From the NCBI RefSeq assembly GCF_027244095.1, contig NC_069657.1:5218001-5282000 (forward strand): a DNA stretch of 64,000 nt. Reading direction: 5' to 3'. This document shows positions 10,671 to 21,770 of the stretch, piece by piece; the stretch's first letter is position 1, and each line of letters begins with the position of its first letter. Source of the DNA: Hemicordylus capensis. Taxonomy: Eukaryota > Chordata > Lepidosauria > Squamata > Cordylidae. Position numbers and translations under genes: made by a program. The notes under the pieces were generated by a model. The model worked only from the letters and a program-made list of their open reading frames with translations, ran no database searches and was not told the origin of the DNA.

Positions 10671-10896
10671 AGCCAGCGTGGTGTAGTGGTTAGAGTGCTG
10701 GACTAGGACCGGGGAGACCCGAGTTCAAATCCCCAATCAGCCATGAAACCAGCTGGGTGACTCTGCGCCAGTCACTTCGCTCTCAGCCTAACCTACTTCA
10801 CAGGGTTGTTGTGAAAGAGAAACTCAAGTATGTAGTACACCACTCTGGGCTCCTTGGAGGAAGAGCGGGATAGAAATGTGTTTTTTATATATATAA
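10671..10896 (+). mobile_element. CORE/MIR-like tRNA SINE (family A)
   Basis: The head GTGGTGTAGTGGTTAGAGTG is the box A region and GAGTTCAAATCCCC is box B. The core reads TGACTCTGCGCCAGTCACTT and CACAGGGTTGTTGTGA, as in vertebrate CORE/Deu-type SINEs. The tail GAGCGGGATAGAAATG resembles L2 3' ends. It interrupts L2 copy 1. Confidence 0.9.
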
Positions 10897-11720
10897 ACCC
10901 AGCCGCAACGTGACTAAGGCATGGGTAACTGTGGCCAGATCTTGAGAAAGGGACGCACTAGCCGAAGCAGTGCAAAGGGACCCCTGGCCACTGCCTGTAC
11001 CTGAGCACCCAAAAATAGAGCCGGGTCTAGCAGCACTCCCAAGTTTCGCACTTGCTTTTTCAAGGGAAGTACAACCCCATCCAGAACTGGTTAAATCACC
11101 CTATCCTGATTGGCTTTCCTACTGACCAGCACCACCTCCATCTTGTCTGGATTTAACCTCAGTTTGCTAGTCCTCATCCAACCCATCACCGCCTCCAGCC
11201 CTCGGTTCAGCATATCCACTGCCTCCCTAGAACCCAATGACAAAGAGAGGTAGAGCTGAGTGTCATCTGCATATTGACGACACTTCAGTCTAAACCTCCT
11301 GATGACCTCTCTCAGCAGTTTCATGTAGATGTTAAACAGCATGGGGGACAGAACTGAACTTTGTGGGACCCCCTAGGCCAGAGGCCAAAGAGTTGAGCAG
11401 AAGTCCCCCAGCACCACCTTCTGGAACCTCTCCCCAAGTAAGGACTGGAATCACTCGAATGCTTCACGCCCGATCCCTATACCCAAGAAGCAGTCCAGAA
11501 GGATACCATGGTCAATGGTATCGAACACTGCTGAGAGGTCCAGCAGAACCAACAGTGATGCACTCTCCCTGTCTAGTTCCCGGCATAGGTTATCCACCAG
11601 GGTGACCAAGGCAATTTCAATCCCTAACCCAGGGTGAAAGTCAGACTGAAAAGGTTCTAGATAGGCTGTATCACCCAAGACCCTTTGCACATGCCCAGCC
11701 ACCACACACTCTATCACCTT
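10897..11720 (-). mobile_element. L2-type LINE (copy 1), reverse transcriptase segment
   Basis: Minus-strand frames give VLLDLSAVFDTIDHGILLD (RT motif with catalytic D) near 11600 and QYADDTQLYLSLSLGSREAV (the YADD catalytic box) near 11250, then MGWMRTSKLRLNPDKMEVV. It is broken by frameshifts and stops at 11720, where the LTR-like stretch begins. Confidence 0.9.
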
Positions 11721-12395
11721 GTAGTGACCAGCCTACCCTCCCTTTAAAGGGTTAACCAGAAGTGAACCATTGTCTTGATGGACAGGCTGGTGAACTCCAG
11801 GGCTCAGTCAGTAAGCACACCAGGTGGGTGGGACCTAGAGAGCTGTTGCCAGGAAGAAGGGATTTATTTTGTTAGAGGAGAAGCTAGGCTGGAGGTGCTG
11901 AGAAGGACATGTGGCCATGGAGGTTGGCTGCAGGAGAATAACTGCAGATCCTTGAAAGACAGGAGGGCAGGAAGCTTGAATTCTCATCAGGCGTTTGATG
12001 AATTCAAGGCAAGGAGCCAGGGCTTATGGCTTCAGGAAGTTTAGCCTAAGGAAAAGTTTGTTTAGTCAGACTTTGCATGAAGGATGTTATATTTCTTTGG
12101 GGTGTATGCTTTTGCATATTCCTGATACTGTTCTATTACTGTTTACCTGTGACATAATTAAAATAAGAAACACTAGCCTATGCGCATCCTACCTAGGGCA
12201 TTGCAAAAGACTCTATAAACATGTTAGGGTGCATTAAGGCAACCTATTTTTGTAATAATACTATTTTCTTAACTGTATATAAAAGCTGAGAAAGCCTCAG
12301 ATGGAAGCAGCCTGTAGTAATTGAATAAAACTGGTTTTTTAAGTTCTTTTCTTTTTACAAGCCTCTCTGAGTTGGTTTTTGACTCAGGAAAAGGG
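11721..12395 (+). mobile_element. Candidate solo LTR (fossil), low confidence
   Basis: The stretch follows the L2 break with TGTAG, contains a TATA-like TATATAAAAGC near 12275 followed by AATAAA near 12324, and ends near GACTCA. That order fits an LTR with promoter and polyadenylation signal. No internal retroviral region is seen and no target duplication is readable. Confidence 0.3.
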
Positions 12396-13399
12396 GGTCC
12401 AAATGGGGACTTCTCTGGTGCAAACTTGTCCTCAAACATTCAGCAGCTATCAGTTTGCTCACCATGTGTAGGCTTGCACGTGGAAGATTTTTGTACTTGT
12501 CCAAGAGCCAAATTAAGAGAGTTTTTTTCTGGGTTATTCCACCCCAAGCCCGGAGAGCTTCTGTAGACAAAAGGGGCGGTGGTGGCAGCATTTTGAACCT
12601 ACCAATAATACAGGATAGTTTTAGGAGAAGCCTAGCCAGGCAGCTCAGCGGGGATGATTCAGCATTTCTTTGGCTCATGTGAACTTGCTCTGAGACAAAG
12701 GATTTAATCTGCTACACATCTTCCTTCTTATGTTCTCATAACATGCCAAACACCTCAAATCCCTGCCCAAATCAAGTAGCAAATAACTTGCCCATCTCTT
12801 GCTACCTCAGCAGTGCTGCTTTAGGTGGCATCAGCTGCAGGGTTGGCTTTCTGATGAGGCACAGTGAGGTGACTGCCTCAGGTGGGGGGTTGGCAGAGGG
12901 CGGGGTACCCTATACATGCCCTGTGCATACCTCTGCTGCCCCATCTCTACCCTCCTGACTGTCAGCCAGGCCAGGCCAGCTCAGCTGCATCTTCTTGTAG
13001 GCAAGCTGTGTCAGGTTTTTAGCAGTTCATTATTGCTACTGGCTATGCTAGGAGTTAGTTATTTTGCATTTTATAATTAAATATGTAAGGCTGTCAGTTG
13101 CTTAGTAACTAAGTTATGCTAACGGCTTCTGCTTGCTGATTATTATCTTATGATTAAGGCTGACCGTTTGGAGAGAAGCGAAGTGATGCATCCTTCTGAC
13201 AAATCATAATCCTAAAAAACAAAACAGCAATGCATGCTGGGAAGATGGTTTTCTTCTCCAGCCCATCAAAATGTCATAATCCCAGCCTCAGATGTGTGCT
13301 TTTGCCACTCAGGTGTGAATTACAGAGGAAATGAATATGAATGAAAACAAATTACAGAGAAAACCAATTCCCCTTCAGGCGACATACTTCAGGGGAAGG
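12396..13399. other. Intergenic, nothing recognised
   Basis: No gene. A stretch near 12810-12905 (GATGAGGCACAGTGAGGTGA) resembles a degraded hAT-like repeat also hinted at 44463-44560. Confidence 0.45.
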
Positions 13400-13590
13400 G
13401 GCCGTAATTCGGCAGGAGAGCAACTGCTTTGCATGCAGAAGGTTCCATGTTCAATCCTGGCAGCCTCTTCAGGTAAGGCTGTGAGAGACGCCTGCCTAAA
13501 ACTTCGGAGAGCCGCTGCCAGTCAGTGTAGACAGCACTGAACTAGATAGACCAATGACCTGACTCAGTATAAGACAGCTCCCTATGTAAC
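13400..13590 (+). mobile_element. SINE C
   Basis: GAGCAACTGCTTTGCATGC, CATGTTCAATCCTGGCAGCC (box B region), GCCGCTGCCAGTCAGTGTAG and CTGACTCAGTATAAGACAGC in the standard order. Confidence 0.85.
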
Positions 13591-13717
13591 TAGTGGGGAT
13601 GTTGACAAGTTGGGAAGTATGGAGGCCTACCTGGCAGACCTATATAGTTAATAACATGCCTCTGGGCCAAGTCAAAGAGGAAAGTCAGAAAGATGGCAAC
13701 AAGAAGATGCTTTGGAG

Positions 13718-13824
13718 CAGGGGTGGGGAACCTTGGCCCTCCAGCTGTTTTTGAACTATTGTGGCTGGGAATCATGGGAGCTGTAGTTCAAAAGCAGCTG
13801 GAGGGTCAAGGTTCCCCACCCCTG
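13718..13824. mobile_element. Near-perfect palindromic hAT-like MITE, second family
   Basis: The left arm begins CAGGGGTGGGGAACCTTGGC and the right arm ends GGTTCCCCACCCCTG. The inner arms CCAGCTGTTTTTGAACTA and GTAGTTCAAAAGCAGCTGG pair as well. It differs in sequence from the 62.2/63.8 kb family. No clear 8-bp duplication. Confidence 0.85.
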
Positions 13825-14681
13825 CAGGGGTGTAAGAGTCATGTATGAGGGCCTGACTAGATATACTGCTTTAAGATCATGTTGAAACAAAGAGAAGGTT
13901 ATGCTGGTGTCCCTGGTACTCATACAGATAGAAGTCTGAGTGGAAGGGTCTGCCCCACAGATACACAATGAAGCCATGGTGGTGATCATTTCTCCCCAAG
14001 AAATGATCCTGGGAGCGGCAGAGCTAATGGCCTCTCATCCCACCTCTGCACAGCCTCATGGACAGGGCAGAAGTGAGGCTGGAAGGAAGCCACACATGAG
14101 CAAAATCATCATTTTACCCACCAGGGGACCAAATGAGGCATCCCTCCATAGGAGTGCTTGCTCTATAATTTAGCTTATTTCTTCACAGCACTCAGCATGC
14201 CCTTAAAGCCCCTCTCTCATCTGTTCGTGGGAGAAGCACTCTGAGCAAAAGATCAGTGTGGAGAGAAGAATCCACCCTGAAGATGGCATTTCAGTGAATT
14301 CCAGGAACTTTGCTCAGCAACCTGCCCACATGCTTTTCACCGTCTGCCAGTGAGGAGGAGGGATGCTTTAGGCATTACACACCAGAAAAGCTTCTCTGGG
14401 CGGTGGGGGGAGGGCAAGCAAAGGTCCTGCTCAACCTGCTTGCTCACCTGGCTGGAAGGTATGTCCTCCTAGGTTGGATGGATTGTCTCCCTATTGCAGA
14501 TACCTTTTGGAAACCTTCACTTCAAAGCACTTCTTTCCTTTCCCCTTAGTAAGCCCATACTTTTAAACACATCACTGTGCTGCATCTGTACCATGGCATA
14601 GCCCAGTGGCAGCTGGTGGTTCCTAGGACCGGGGTGGGGGGTGCTAGGCAGGGCAGGTGATGGGTGGAGCCACAGGTAGTA
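13825..14681. other. Intergenic, nothing recognised
   Basis: No gene. GGACCGGGGTGGGGGGTGC near 14626 resembles a hAT-type terminus but no partner end was found. Confidence 0.45.
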
Positions 14682-14978
14682 AGAGGTGGAGCTGGTCTGG
14701 TGGTAGCAAGCATGACTTGTCCCCTTAGCTAAGCAAGGTCTGTCCTGGTTGCATATGAATGGGAGAACTGATGTGTGAGCACTGGAAGATATTTCCTTTA
14801 GGGGATGGAGCTGCTCTGGGAAGAGCAGAAGGTTCCAAGTTCCCTCCCTGGCAGCATCTCCCTCTGAGAGAGTCTCCTGCCTGAAACCTTGGAGAAGCTG
14901 CTGCCAGTCTGTGAAGACAATACTGAGCTAGATGGACCAATGGTCTGACTCAGTATATGGCAGCTTCCTATGTTTTAT
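14682..14978 (+). mobile_element. SINE B, short subtype
   Basis: The 5S-like AGCTAAGCAAGGTCTGTCC and ATGGGAGAACT, junction GAGCAGAAGGTTCC, and tail GACTCAGTATATGGCAGC. It lies directly upstream of another copy in the same orientation. Confidence 0.9.
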
Positions 14979-14980
14979 GA

Positions 14981-15775
14981 GAGGAGAGCTGGTCTTGTGG
15001 TAGCAAGCATGACTTGTCCCCTTAGCTAAGCAGGGTCTGCCTTGGTTGCATATGAATGGGAGACTAGAAGTGTGAGCACTGCAAGATATTCCCCTTCAGG
15101 GGATGAAGCCGCTCTGGGAAGAGCATCTAGGTTCCAAGTTCCCTCTCTGGCATTTCCAAGATAGGACTGAGAGAGATTCCTGCCTGCAACCTTGGAGGCA
15201 GGGGTGGAGCCACCATTGGGCCAACGAGTTCAAAGAACTCAGGCTGGTGGCCAATCAGGAGCCGCAAGAGCGGCCCCGACATGCCCCCAGCATCTGCCGT
15301 CAGATGTGGGGGCGGTAGTTTAGCTCCCGAAGGGGCCGCGCGGCCCCTTCAGGAGCTAAGACTGGTGCTGCGTTCACAACGCAGCCCAGAAGTGGCTCTT
15401 GCCTGCAGGGAAGAGCTGCTCCTGGGCTGCGCTGCAAACGCAGCACCAGCCTTCGTCTAACTGCCGAAGAGGCCGCGCGGCCCCTTCAGCAGTTAAAAAC
15501 GGCAAACAGCAGCAACTCCCAGAGACTCAAGGCTCCGTTCGGGAGCCAGACCACACCTCCGCGTCTGACATCAGATGCGGGGGCGTGGCTATTCCCTGCG
15601 TCTGATGTCAGACGCAGGGGGCGGGGCTATCGGGGCACCCGCCACAGCCGCACACGGGCCACCGGCGGGCTAGCTACGCCCCTGCTTGGAGAAGCTGCTG
15701 CCAGTCTGTGAAGACAATACTGAACTTGATGGACCTATGGTCTGACTCAGTATATGGCAGCTTCCTATGTTCCTA
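14981..15775 (+). mobile_element. SINE B, T subtype, interrupted by a hAT-like element
   Basis: Head and first half at 14981-15198, second half at 15685-15775. The junction reads GAGCATCTAGGTTCC, the third subtype. The break falls inside CCTTGGAGAAGC, with a short duplication on each side. Confidence 0.9.
15199..15684. mobile_element. hAT-like nonautonomous element (486 bp) inside SINE B
   Basis: The ends are CAGGGGTGGAGCC and GCTAGCTACGCCCCTG. The flanks CTTGGAGG (15191-15198) and CTTGGAGA (15685-15692) match at seven of eight. Inside are several inverted sub-repeats, e.g. CGTCTGATGTCAGACG near 15599 and paired GGCCGCGCGGCCCCTTC blocks near 15333 and 15470. No transposase. Confidence 0.8.
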
Positions 15776-15869
15776 ATTGTGGACAGCTGCAGATGCAGAT
15801 CCAGGACTAGACGGGTGCCTTAGCAATAACTGGCAAAGTGTAGTTTTATAGCTAACAAGTGGGATCAAA

Positions 15870-15903
15870 ACAAACACACACACACACACACACAAACACA
15901 CAT
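15870..15903. repeat. (CA)n microsatellite
   Basis: An almost uninterrupted CA tract with one AAC interruption near its right end. Confidence 0.95.
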
Positions 15904-16192
15904 CATCAACAGCTGAGATATGGAGAAATATGGAAAACATCATTTGCTTTATAGTGCTTTATAAGACTACAGTAGTGTGTAGATTTGTATCAAACACGGC
16001 AGGATCAAAACCCAAGCATGCACAGACAGACAGAAAAAGTGTGTGTACAAGCCACTAGTAAAGCACAGACCAGCTACAAAAGGCTGCTTCTGTGTAGATT
16101 CTGAGCATTCTGAAGTCACCAGGGCAGCTGTGTCTGCCTGATTATTAAAAGAAATCAATACTACTAATAATAAATAACAGCAACAAGAAAGA
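15904..16192. other. Intergenic, left copy of a local direct repeat
   Basis: About 16060-16150 (ACAGACCAGCTACAAAA, GCATTCTGAAGTCAC) recurs diverged at about 16930-17010, on the other side of SINE A and Bov-B. Confidence 0.5.
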
Positions 16193-16412
16193 ACTCTGAG
16201 CCAGAGTGGTACGGTTGTTAGTGTGCTGGACTAGACTAGGGAAATCCAAGTTCAAATCCCCATTCAACCATGAAACTTACTGGTGACTCTGGAACAATCA
16301 CTTATCTCTCAGCATAACCTTCCTCATAGGGCTGTTGGGAGGATTTATGTAACCATGTGCACCACTCTAGGCTTCTTGGAGGAAGCACAGGCTATACATG
16401 TAAAAAGTAAAT
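16193..16412 (+). mobile_element. SINE A, diverged
   Basis: TTAGTGTGCTGGACTAGACT, GTTCAAATCCCCATTC, GTGACTCTGGAACAATCAC and GCTTCTTGGAGGAAGCAC follow the family A order with more changes than the 10.7 and 29.8 kb copies. Confidence 0.85.
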
Positions 16413-16442
16413 AAACCTATGTAGAGAAAGGATATTAAGATG

Positions 16443-16929
16443 CAGTGATGTTTCTGTACCTATAAAGATTAGAATTGTTTGGACCATGGTTTTCCCCGTG
16501 ACACTCTATGGATGCGAAAGCTGGACTTTGAAGAAGCAAGATAGAAAACGTAATGACGCTTTTGAACTTTGGTGCTGGAGAAGACTTTTGAGGATACCAT
16601 GGACAGCCAGGAAAACAAACAAATGTATCATAGAACAAATCAATCCAGAATTTTCACTTGAGGCACAAATGACCAGGCTCAAACTAGCATACTTCGAAAA
16701 CATGATGCGAAGACCCAGCTCCCTTGAGAAGACCATAATGCTGGGGAAAGTGGAAGGAAAGAGAAGAGGACGACCAGCAGCAAGGTGGATGGACTAGATT
16801 ATGACAGCAGTGAATGCACCACTGAGAGACCTTAAAGGCCAAATAGAAGACAGATCATCCTGGAGAGAATCTATCTATGTGTTTGCTAAGAGTTGACACT
16901 GACTTGACAGCACTCAATCAATCAATCAA
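16443..16929 (+). mobile_element. Bov-B LINE (RTE clade), 3' end
   Basis: The open frame from 16486 reads VTLYGCESWTLKKQDRK, DAFELWCWRRLLRIPWTAR and KGRRGRPAARWMD-like residues: the Bov-B ORF2 C-terminus. The 3' UTR ends AAGAGTTGACACTGACTTGA followed by a (TCAA)n tail at 16914-16929. It is 5'-truncated. Bov-B is known to spread horizontally and is abundant in squamates, so it supports the taxonomic call. Confidence 0.93.
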
Positions 16930-18049
16930 AGCAGAGACCAGCTACAAAAATTGAGACCAAATGCATTCTGAAGTTACAACTGTAGCTTTGCCTGCCTATT
17001 TCAAAAGTGTATACATAAATAATAGAAAAATCCCAGGTTTTTCATTTATGCTTGCTGCAGCTATGAACCATCTCCTGTAGCTTAGAGGATACCAGGGGAA
17101 GCAAAGATGCATGGGGACACCCTCTCCCTACTCCCTGCCTACTGAACAGCTGGGTGCCACTCTCTGTCTGTCTTGGGTGCCCACTTCTTAACTGGCTATC
17201 CATTCTAGCAAGCAACAAATGTTTTTAATAAAAATAACTTCCTTAATCCTTGCCCAATGAACCATAACCCTGAGTAGACATAATAATGTTACAGATACTA
17301 GCCACAATCCAGAGAAAAACCTGGTTAGCTCTCAGCATAGCAAATTGATTTTTAAAATTATTTTCCTTCCAACAGAATCCATTCCTTCTCTACACCCACC
17401 ACACCCACATGGAATGCCACTTCTGCAATTATTTGAAAAGTAGTTTGGACTCAGAAATCAGTGCATATGCCATTAAAGGACTTTCTGGCTGCTTATGCTA
17501 GTTTCTAATTTAATTAGTCCAGTCTTAGAGTTTGCTGTTCCTTCCAAAGTTTTATGGCATTTCATTTTGGGAACGGGCCATAATGTTTTGCATACAGATC
17601 ACGTCAGAGAGCAAGGAAGAGAAAGCAGAGATTGCATTCTTCCCCTCCAAACAACAAAAAAAAAAGAAGCCAGGAAAAGGTCAGACTTAGGAACAGGCAG
17701 CCTGCCTGCCTACTTGCTCTCTAACAAAAATGATGATTGGATTCTTCTGAATAGCTAAAAGAAAACAGTTTCCCCACCCTCTGGGCACTCTGGTTGGATG
17801 CCTGAGGAGTCAATCAGCCTAGTCCCTCTCTGACTGGTTTATAGGGCAGTCCTAGGACCACCCACTTTGCAAAAACAAATATGAGCATGCTTGTTGGCTC
17901 CTGTCTGCTTAATACTAATATTTTAAAAGATCTGGGACTTTTCATTTGTTCTGTGCTAATGTCACCCATCCTCACAGTTCTTAAAGCAGCAGCAGGCTGC
18001 AGGCAAGAGCAGCAGGGAACAGCAGAGGGAAGCAGTAGGGCTGAATAAT
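16930..18049. other. Intergenic, nothing recognised
   Basis: Apart from the right copy of the local direct repeat (about 16930-17010) this AT-rich stretch shows no recognised repeat or coding signature. Confidence 0.5.
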
Positions 18050-19320
18050 TGAAGAACTAGTTCTTGCTGGCGGTCAGAGCCCAGCAAATTCTGCATGCTG
18101 CCAAGAAGAACTTGGTAGCTTTATATGTTATAGAGGCATTATAGTCTGAAAGTAACAGGGAGACGTAGGATGGGCCTGAGTGTCTTGGAGACCTGTTACG
18201 TAGTTGGTGAATAAGGGCATTCCACACGTCTCTATCTATAGAGTAGGCAGTGAAGGAAGACATGCTCAATAGTTTCAACTTGTCCTGAGCTGCAGGGGCA
18301 CAGATGTTCTGGGAAAGGGATCTTCCTGTTTCTTCCTTCAAGGACAACTGAGGGAAGAGACTGGGGAAAGGCCCATCTGGCTGTATAAGGTATCCAACAG
18401 GTGTTGTCATGTACCCTAGTCTTTCAGAAAGAAGAGGGTTCTGGAACCGGTCTAAGTTGGTTTGGAGTTCTGCATCCATTATGTGCTATTTGATAAATTT
18501 TCTGGCCCACTCATAACCCAAGGACTGTAGGTAGGGATAGTCCAAGTGAGGATAGTTTCTCAGATAGAGATCACGTCAGTGTGAACTGGAAGCCACTTCA
18601 ACAAAGTTGAGGGGGCTAGGCCCATTGGGAGGAGGGACTCTGGACTCCACTTTCACCAGGCCTGCTTCCAATCGTAGACTGAAGTTAGAGACACAGCAAA
18701 GAACTTGCAGTACTGCTCTTAGAAACCTGGATCGGACACACTCTAGTGGGGTAAAGTTGGAAAAGGGGGCCTAGCTGGACCTAGTTGTGCCATTGACATA
18801 GCTTCAAATAGCTTCAGGGTTGCGGGTCTGTATCGGCCCCCTTTCAATTGGACAAATTTTAGGATGGCAGTGGCTATTTGATTCCGACCACAATGGAAAG
18901 TGTGGTCAGTGTTAAGACTTTAAAGTGTGCTGATGAGTCGGTGTCGACTCCTGGCAACCACAGAGCTCTGTGGTTGTCTTTGGTAGAATCTAGGAAGGGT
19001 TTACCATTGCCTCCTCCCACGCAATATGAGATTATGCCTTTCAGCATCTTCCTATATTGCTGCCGCCCGATAGAGGTGTTTCCCATAGTCTGGGAAATAT
19101 CTCAGCGGGGATTCTAACCGGCAACCTCATGCTTGTTAGGCAAGTCATTCCTCTGCTGTGCCATTAAGGGGCTGCTTTACATGCTGCACACTCATTGTGC
19201 GATCAAAGACCCGATGCCACAGGTAGAATTCTATGCCCTCACATGTCACCTCAGATGCCAGGCCTTCCATTGACTCCTGCAGCTGGGAGGCATCGAATAC
19301 TGAGTAATCAAGGGATGAGA
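18050..19320 (-). mobile_element. LINE X (second copy), split by a Sauria SINE
   Basis: Minus-strand 18479-18057 reads LINYLR-like and SYVSLLLSDYNASITYKATK, then FFLAACRICWALTASKN, matching the C-terminus of the 9243-10562 copy. The block CCACTTTCACCAGGCCTGC near 18645 is the reverse complement of that copy's. The part beyond 19180 is assigned by position and is less certain. Confidence 0.65.
18910..19178 (-). mobile_element. Sauria-type SINE
   Basis: On the minus strand the tRNA-like head has GGTTGCCGGTTAGAATCCCC (box B), the body CTTCCTAGATTCTACCAAAG, and the 3' end AGGAGTCGACACCGACTCAT. The tail matches the Bov-B 3' end at about 16888-16913. Sauria SINEs are restricted to squamates. Confidence 0.88.
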
Positions 19321-19377
19321 AATCAAATCATGCACACTGCAATGTGAGCTGAGCCATGGTGACGGAAGAGGACCCTG

Positions 19378-19645
19378 AACTCCATGGCTTTGTCTAAACC
19401 CCTTGTAAAGCCATCCAAGCTAGTGGGCATCACCACATCCCGTGGCAGAGAATTCCATAGGTTAACTATGCGCTGTGTGAAAAAGTGCTTCCTTTTGCTG
19501 GTCCTAAATTTCCTGGCAATCAGTTTCATGGGATGACCCCTAGTTCTAGTGTTATGTGAGAGGGAGAAAAGGTTCTCTCTGTCCACTTTCTCCACTCCAT
19601 GCATGATTTTATAAACTGCTATCATTACTTTGCAGAAATACATCT
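19378..19645 (-). mobile_element. CR1 LINE, ORF2 C-terminus
   Basis: Minus-strand reading YKIMHGVEKVDRENLFSLSH and NLWNSLPRDVVMPTSLDGF, the same CR1 block as at 3718-3963. Confidence 0.9.
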
Positions 19646-19651
19646 CAAAGC

Positions 19652-19768
19652 AGGGGTTCACAGACTTGGGTCCCCAGATGTTGATGGACTACTGCTCCCA
19701 TCATCTGGCCATTGTGGCTGGGGATGATAGGAGTTGTAGTCCAGCAGCATCTGGGTACCAAGCGATCA
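19652..19768. mobile_element. Palindromic hAT-like MITE
   Basis: CAGGGGTTCACAGACTTGGG at the left, arms GACTACTGCTCCCATCAT and GATGATAGGAGTTGTAGTCC. The right terminus is eroded. Confidence 0.75.
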
Positions 19769-20611
19769 CTTCCGTAACTTTGCTGTTGACCAAAAAGGGA
19801 AGAGGAAGGAGGGTGGGAGGGAATATGTTTCATCTGCTATATTAGCAGCAACTTACTCACTGCACAGTGTAGATATTTATATCTCTGCAGTTTAGAAAAA
19901 GCAGGATAACTCGTCACTTGGATGTTTGGGGTGTGAATTTTAGGCCTCTTATATAACCACCTAAGAGAAGAGGAAATAAGTGCTTATCTTGATGTCCCCT
20001 CTTATTTATTTGGGGGACTCACAAATCTCCAGGATTTCCAAACGGATCATGACATTTAAAAAGCAAGTTAGAGAATTGAATGTAAGACTTCAAATGCATC
20101 AAACCCCAAATTCTGTAATGATTGGGAGTTGTAGTCATGAGAGCCCATCCTGTCTTCTGAGGCAGCTCCCTGTTTATCGTTCTGGCCAACAACTTGATGC
20201 TTCTTAAGTGATGGCGGAATGGCTCGCTCGCTCTGCATCAGTGATGCTGTGATGGGCTGGAAAGAAGCCTGCATCTCACAGAAGGGACCGGAGGTGATGT
20301 CCTCCCCCTCTGACAGTGGACAGTGTATAAAGAAAGAGGTTTTGGAAACAGCTGACAGGTCAGGAAAACAGAATGATTTGGGGAACCTAGAAAAAAGCAG
20401 CCAGGCAGGAAGTGGAGGGACCTTAGGATGCAGACTCTCTGGAAATTGATGTAACCTCGTCATCCCATGTCACATCCAGTTTGGCTCTATATGGAGAAAT
20501 GAGAAAAGCCCTAACCCCGGTTAGGTGAAGCGGAGAACTTGGAGCTGTAGTTGGACTACAACTCCCATCTCATGATGGACTCATCCCATGTGAGTTTGGC
20601 TCTATATCAGG
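19769..20611. other. Intergenic, nothing recognised
   Basis: A short duplicated phrase, GTTTGGCTCTATAT, occurs at about 20478 and 20592, and ACTACAACTCCCATCTCA near 20560 is a MITE-arm trace. No gene. Confidence 0.5.
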
Positions 20612-20652
20612 GGTATGTATGTATGTATGTATGTATGTATGTATGTATGTAT
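20612..20652. repeat. (GTAT)n microsatellite
   Basis: It caps the 3' end of an antisense L2-type LINE, the usual place for such tails. Confidence 0.95.
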
Positions 20653-21672
20653 TGTTAAATTTATATACCGCCTTTCATTAAAAACAATCCCAAAGCGGTT
20701 TACAAAAGTTAAAAAATAATAATAATAATGACAGTTAGGAACATAGGAACATAGGAAACTGCCATATACTGAGTCAGACTATTGGTCTATCCAGCGCAGT
20801 ATTGTCTTCGCAGACTGGCAGCAGCTTCTCCAAGGTTGCAGGCAGGAATCTCTCCCAGCCCTATCTTGGAGATGCTGCCAGGGAGGGAACATGGAAGCTT
20901 CTGCTCTTCCTAGAGTGGCTTCATCCCCTGAGGGGAATATCTTCCAGTGCTCACACATCAAGTCTCCCATTCATATGCAACCAGGGCGGACCCTGCTTAG
21001 CTATGGGGACAAGTCATGCTTGCTACCACAAGACCAGCTCTCCTCCCCTGAAGTTAAAAGTATTATGCTAACAATATGAAAACAAATCTGATTTAAAATA
21101 TATAAAATACAAATATAAAAACTGTACACGGATAAAAACACACAGAAGCAGCAATGAAACAATCATGTAAAGGCCTGGATAAAAAGCCAAGAGTTAACAA
21201 GCTTTCTAAAAACTGTGATGGAGTCTGAGGAGCGAATGGCCACTGGGAGAGCATTCCAAAGTCTGGGGGCAGCAACAAAGAAGGCCCTGTCCCACGTGCA
21301 TGACAACCGAGCCTCCCTCATTGTTGGCACCTGGAGCAGAGCCCCCTCAGATGATCTCGTTAAGCGGGCAGCAACCCTTGAGAGCAAGTGGTCCCTCAGG
21401 TATTCCGGGCCCAAACCATTAAGGGCTTTTAAAGGTCAAAACCAGCACCTTGAATTGGACCTGGAAACACACTGGTAACCAGTGCAGCTCTTTCAAAATA
21501 GGTGTGATATGATCACACCAGGCAGCTCCAGATAGAACCCTAGCTGCCGCATTTTGCACAAGCTGCAGTTTCTGGATATTCTCCAAGGGCAGCCCCACAT
21601 AGAGCACTACAGTAATCCAGCCATGACGTGACTAAGGCATGGGTAACTGTGGCCAGATCTGCCTTCTCGAGA
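20653..21672 (-). mobile_element. L2-type LINE (copy 2), interrupted by SINE B
   Basis: Minus-strand readings include MLYVGLPLENIQKLQLVQNA, KELHWLPVCFQVQFKVLVL, DRAFFVAAPRLWNALPVAIR and the TATATACCGCC-type terminus near 20662. It lacks the RT region upstream. Confidence 0.88.
20737..21049 (-). mobile_element. SINE B, short subtype, inside L2 copy 2
   Basis: Antisense copy: tail GGAACATAGGAAACTGCC at the left, the 5S-like GACCCTGCTTAGCTATGG at the right. Junction GCTTCTGCTCTTCC. A short AGTTA-type duplication flanks it. Confidence 0.9.
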
Positions 21673-21770
21673 AACTCGAGGTACTCAAACATGGACCCCA
21701 AGATATTGTTGGACTACATCCTCCGCAATAAGAACATAAAAAACAGCCCTGCTGGCTCAGTCTGAAGGCT

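Noticed and set aside
20612-20652. CRISPR-like or regulatory array in the tetranucleotide runs
   Set aside because: Simple microsatellites, several at LINE 3' ends; this is eukaryotic DNA.
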